Below are positions 59,650 to 64,000 of a stretch of 64,000 bases of DNA, in pieces. The notes under the pieces were generated by a model that saw only the letters and a list, made by a program, of their open reading frames with translations, ran no database searches and had not been told where the DNA came from. The stretch lies in NCBI GenBank assembly GCA_916610825.1, contig OU744454.1:4536321-4600320 (forward strand), in the 5' to 3' direction. The position numbers and the translations under genes were made by a program. How positions within the stretch are numbered: the stretch's first letter is position 1; the number at the start of each line of letters is the position of its first letter. This DNA comes from Haliclystus octoradiatus. Taxonomy: Eukaryota > Cnidaria > Staurozoa > Stauromedusae > Haliclystidae.

Positions 59650-62600
59650 GACAGTCGATTGAAATACCGACTATCTTGTCAAATGGAAGAATTATCCAGC
59701 AAAATTCAACAGCTGGGAACCTGAAGAAAATATTATGCTATTAGAGAGAATGTTGATATTTCTTCCTGTCCAAGCACAGAAAACCAGACTTACAATTCGT
59801 GCATTATTAGAAGACATTCTCTCCATTGTGAAAGCGACAAAAGAGATGAATGCACACCTTAGAATCTCGAAAAAAGCATTTCAAAGTTAACTGTCAGAAT
59901 TGAAAAGAGAACTCTCTAAAGAAAATTTACCGACTTCAGGCTTGAAAGCAGTTCTTATTGAAAAACTCAAGTCATTCAAGAAAGACAATTCTCTACTCAA
60001 TCTGAGAAACAATATCAACCAATTGACGTTCTTGCAAAGGCAAAAAATCAACAAAACAGTTTATGCCAAGAGGAGCAAGGTCACTAGCAGTCGAAGTATT
60101 CACAAAGTTAATAAAAAATGCCCTTGAAAACAACAATGAAACCTCTTGGATGAAGGCTCTATTGTTTGGGAATATGTGCTTTAGTAAAAATCAGGACCAG
60201 GAACTAGCAGAAAATCGGAAACAAATCAGCTTAACAACAAAAGTACTCAAAGCTAAGTTGAGAGTATTTCCTGGATGTATACCTTCTTCAGACGCAGAAA
60301 GTCAACGTCCACGAAAACCACCTCCTAGATCAAGGTCAAATCCACAACCAGTTCAGCTCCTTGCAAGGAAAATAGGAGAAAAGATTGATATCGTGGACAT
60401 TAAAGGAGCTGTCCGCTTGGCAACAAGCAATGAGGCCATTGCATTTCAAACCTTAGAAAACTGTAACAAACTTGAAGAAAAACACCCACGCCGGCCTGAA
60501 GACTACAGGAATCCTGTACATCCAAACAAACTACATCGACAATCTCAACACTTCAAAGTAACTCCTGAAGAAGTAAATCAAGCAATTTGGCGTTTCCCTA
60601 ATGGTTCCGCTAATGGGCCCGACGGTCTCAAGCCACAGCATCCGAAAGAAAGTTTAAGCGCACAAGCCAATGAACACGGAGCAAAACTCCTTTCATCGCT
60701 GACTTCATTGATCAATTTCATGAATGAAGATCTAATGCCAATAAACATATGTCCAATTTTCTTTGGAGCTTCACTTTCAACCTTCAACAAACCTGATGGA
60801 GGACTACGTCCAATTGCAGCTGGAAACAGTCTTAGAAGACTTGCATCAAAATACAAGCTCAGAAAGCAAAGTAAAAGGCAATTGAAAAATTCCACCCTAA
60901 CCAGCTTGGCGTTGGTACACCACAAGGCGCAGAAGCAGCTGTTCATGCCGCATCCCTCACTATTAAGAACTTACCGGACGAAGACATACTAGTGAAGATA
61001 GACTTCAGTAATGCATTCAACCAAATTAGAAGAGACTCAATGCTGGAAGAGACAATAAAATTTTTCACAGAGATTTACAATTATACATATCAAGCATATG
61101 CCTTACCCTCTTATCTTCTATTCGGGAATGACCGTATTTTACATTCATCTGAAGGAGTCAACAAGGCGATCGACTGGGTCCCTTACTTTTCAGCATGACT
61201 CTACAACCAATCATCGATCGCTTGAAAAGTCGATTAAGATTATGGTATTTGGACGATGGAACTTTAGCCGGTGAACCATCAGCAGTCTGTGAAGATGTTA
61301 AATTAATCGAATCTTGTGGTTACAACGTCGGACTGCCCCTTAACCGATCCAAATGTGAAGTCATCAGTAAATCTGAAAAAAGTGCAATCGATAAATGGGG
61401 AGTTTTGAACGACTTCAACAAGACACTAACATCAAATCTTCAACTACTAGTTGGACCAATCGGAGGTAAAGCAAAGGAAGATTTATTAAAATCAAAGATA
61501 TCAGACCTCGTCACAATGTACTCTCGCTTGAAGGTTATGGATCCACTCCATGCCTTATTTTTACTCCAGCATTGCTTCTCAACACATAGAATTCTACACA
61601 TTCTAAGATGCAGTCTATGCTACAATTCAGAGGAGCTAACACATTGGGATTCGATATGCCAAGAAGCTTTAGAAGAAATTCTAAATATCCATCTTGATGA
61701 TAAATCATGGTGCCAAACTATATTACCGGGCTCCGTTGGTGGTATTGGTATTCACTCGGCACAAATTATTGCTCCATGCACTTTGCTGCTTCAGTAAATG
61801 GAACTTTAATACTGGTTTCCTCCCTCACCCATGCAGCTATTGAAAGCTGTACTATAACAAGTTATGAAGAAACAATTAGTCATTGCAACAAAACATGCGA
61901 TACCAACCTATCAGAACTACACTCTACGAAGCTAAAAGTTTGGGACAAAGAATTTATAAACGTTCAACTGAATGCACTCCACTCAAGTGAAGCAACATTA
62001 GATGACAAGGCCCGCTTTCCTGCTTTCCAGGAAAAGGAAGCCAACGCTTGGCTAAATGCATTACCATCTGCACCGCTAGGCCTCTTCCTTGCAAATGATC
62101 AACTGCGTATTTCAATTTCGCTTCGTTTGGCTTGAAAATATGCGAGGAGCACATTTGTCGATGCGGAACTAAAGTAAGCAGAGATGGTCATCACGGACTT
62201 GCCTGCAGAAGATCAGCTGGAAGATTCGCAACGCATGCAGAAGTCAACAACATCCTGCACAGATCATTGTCTTCCGTAAATGCGCCATCGGACCTTGAAC
62301 CACCTGGCCTGGCAAGAGACGATGGAAAGAGACCGGATGACATGACTCAAGTCCGATGGTCTAGGGAGGGAGGTCTCTGGTATGGGACTTTACCTGTTTG
62401 AATTCATTTGCCGCATCAAATTTAAACGCCTCATCATCATCAGCTGGTATAGCAGCACAACTTGCCGAAAAAAGAAAAACGAAGAAATACTAATTTTTGG
62501 GTGACAAATACATTTTTCAACCAATCCTAGGAACCCTAGGAACTTTTGGAGAAGATAGCAGAAAATGTATTGACATTGTTGGTTCAAAAGTAAGAATGCA

Positions 62601-62712
62601 TACAAACGAACCTCGGTCAAAGAGTTTCCTGTACCAAAAAATTGGCATTGCAATACAGAGGGGCAATGCCATTAGTATATTGGGAACTTTTAACACATTA
62701 GCTAGCACCTGA
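59650..62712 (+). pseudogene. retrotransposon with chromodomain, SAP, RT and RPD nuclease-like domain
   Basis: In order: chromodomain (DYLVKWKNYPAKFNSWEPEE, 59,669-59,728); SAP motif (LKRELSKENLPTSGLKAVLI, about 59,900) in the same frame with one TAA at 59,888-59,890; RT start (ARSLAVEVFTKLIKNALENN; KHPRRPEDY; NGSANGPDGLKPQH; KPDGGLRPIAAGNSLRRLAS) at 60,063-60,880; after a frameshift KIDFSNAFNQIRRD (first catalytic Asp); a one-base loss in GVQQGDRLGPLL; LRLWYLDDGTLAG (catalytic Asp pair, 61,195 ORF); then CRCG, HHGLACRRSAGR and KRPDDMTQVRW, a zinc-ligand region and R-P-D motif like the restriction-like endonuclease end of R2-type LINEs; finally a C-terminal block with IAIQRGNA. At least five frame breaks. 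Confidence 0.85.
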
Positions 62713-62940
62713 ATTGAATTTCTTATAAGGAATTTTATTTATTTATTTGGCATAATTTAAAATTTAAATACGGATTAGATTTTTAATATAATGCTATTTT
62801 ATATATGTAGATAGATAATACAATATAGAAGTTGAAGAAGCAAATAACAGTTCTAAAATAGACAAGTAGCTGCTAAAATTATTATTATACCTTCTATCTA
62901 CAAATTCCAAAGATTGAATTTTTCATGATGCTCTCAGTAG

Positions 62941-63053
62941 AGGTGGCGCGGACAAGATTTTTCTGTTCGCTGTCTCTTCGCAATTGGAACTGTTTGTCTG
63001 CTATCCGCACTGCACCGCAAATATTTTGGAAAATCTTTGTCCGCGCTGCACCG
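62941..63053. repeat. 113-bp inverted-repeat element
   Basis: AGGTGGCGCGGACAAGATT and AATCTTTGTCCGCGCTGCACC form arms; GC-rich against its surroundings. Ends resemble hAT-type MITEs but no 8-bp duplication is clear. Confidence 0.55.
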
Positions 63054-63963
63054 CACCGCAAATTTTAAAAGACTAAAATTTAGTATTTACAAGTATCAAC
63101 ATTCCAGCCAGCCAAAATGCTTTCAAATCTTGAGCAAAACAATGATTGAGCATTTAAATAATTGTTTCGAGTATCAATATGTATTTAAAATTCATATGTT
63201 GAAATCGAGTTACCAAGGATACCTTGGCTAAATTCATGTACTTTGGTTTTCTTCATATTCATTTTTTTGTTTGCTTCTTTTATACAATGTTCCTAAGATA
63301 TTCAGCCCCTTCTTGATTTAATAGTCCTTATCAGAATGCCTGGTGTAACATCCAGTAGTTCTTTTCAATGTCTAAGGTGCCGCTCATTATCAGTTATTAC
63401 CGGGGTCGAGGCCGGAGAGATTGGGGTTGGGTAAATAAAAAATTATTGTCAAAAAAGGTTGGATAAACAAAAAAATGATGCCTGATGCATTGATATCATC
63501 AATTTCATTTAAAATACAAAGAGGAAGAAAGTGATGCTTTTTAGCTCTCATTTTCATCTAAACTAGCAATTTTGGCGGTTAGTTTGAAACAAGAAATTCC
63601 ATATCCTTGTGCAAGGAATATTAAAAACATAGCACCTCGATATTTTATTTAGGGTTGGGTAAAACAATTTTTGACGTTGTTTATAGGGATGAGACGATTG
63701 TTCTGAAAATAATCGATTTTGCCGATCATTGGCGCTATTTTTAGTAATGGAAAAATAATCGGCATCGGCAAATAAATTGATTTTTAATCGTTGAACCGAA
63801 TATTATTTGACAATGAAATTTGAAACAAAAGTTCCGAAATGGTCGCTACTGTTTGTTTACATCGTTTTGTAATTCAAAACATTTGAATAATTCGTCATGC
63901 CATTTGACACCTTCTATTGTTATAGCGTGAGAAAGGTCAACCATATTAATGAATGAATAACAA
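63054..63963. other. no gene recognised
   Basis: 63,090-63,190 parallels the acyltransferase upstream flank (52,090 and 59,565). The rest has only GGTTGGGTAAA phrases repeated at 63,425 and 63,652. Confidence 0.4.
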
Positions 63964-64000
63964 TGAATGATGATGATGCGTTATCATCATCATCATCATC
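63964..64000. repeat. (ATC)n microsatellite at window end
   Basis: Runs off the window. Confidence 0.9.

Noticed and set aside
60578-60946. 122-codon minus-strand ORF
   Set aside because: Antisense of the RT domain.

Overview
The window is AT-rich eukaryotic DNA, almost certainly from an invertebrate animal. It carries a rhodopsin-type GPCR, animal-type N-acyltransferase genes, a THAP/P-element transposase gene with introns, BEL/Pao, Penelope-like and several non-LTR retroelements, very long ATT microsatellites and many small inverted-repeat elements. There are no operons, ribosome binding sites or CRISPR. The species cannot be named from the sequence.

Most of positions 2,280-44,750 is built from diverged copies of one host module. 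The module runs: an exon-like piece of unknown family (+), a hairpin carrying hammerhead-like motifs, the 3' half of a GPCR gene (-), then a type II membrane, probable glycosyltransferase gene (-) with a conserved upstream flank. Copy I is 2,282-10,440, copy II 15,635-20,195, copy III 34,319-37,640. Copy IV (39,173-42,170) holds the only full-length GPCR and lacks the glycosyltransferase. The three glycosyltransferase ORFs are open; the three extra GPCR pieces are truncated at the same point. Comparing copies gives empty sites for several insertions: a solo LTR (3,704-4,514) and a nearly complete P-type transposon (4,609-8,464) with 30-bp terminal inverted repeats and 8-bp target duplications. 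A second P/THAP9-like family sits at the same position in copies I and II (10,463-11,596 and 20,204-26,847). Between copies II and III lies a 3.04-kb direct tandem duplication (26,858-32,919) with tRNA-like sequences, and a 1.2-kb BEL/Pao-derived segment occurs in opposite orientations at 14,405-15,634 and 33,063-34,322.

Positions 44,750-50,100 are a graveyard of retroelements (CR1/Jockey-like LINE, Penelope-like endonuclease, LTR-element gag) with two long palindromes. Positions 50,140-59,640 hold a GLYAT-like GNAT acyltransferase array: one intact gene, one with nonsense codons, one 3' fragment and, at the window start, one pseudogene interrupted by a TTAA-flanked element. Between them are an 81-bp minisatellite, a LINE 3' end and a small LTR element. 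Positions 59,650-62,712 are a decayed retrotransposon with chromodomain, SAP, reverse transcriptase and a zinc/RPD nuclease-like C-terminus.

The observations I rate highest are a family of at least nine type I hammerhead-ribozyme-like motifs, mostly in paired hairpins, with covarying stem II; four 166-190 bp near-perfect palindromes sharing a core but with different arms; the complete P element; and the chromo-SAP-RT-nuclease element. All identifications are from reading the sequence; no database search was run.
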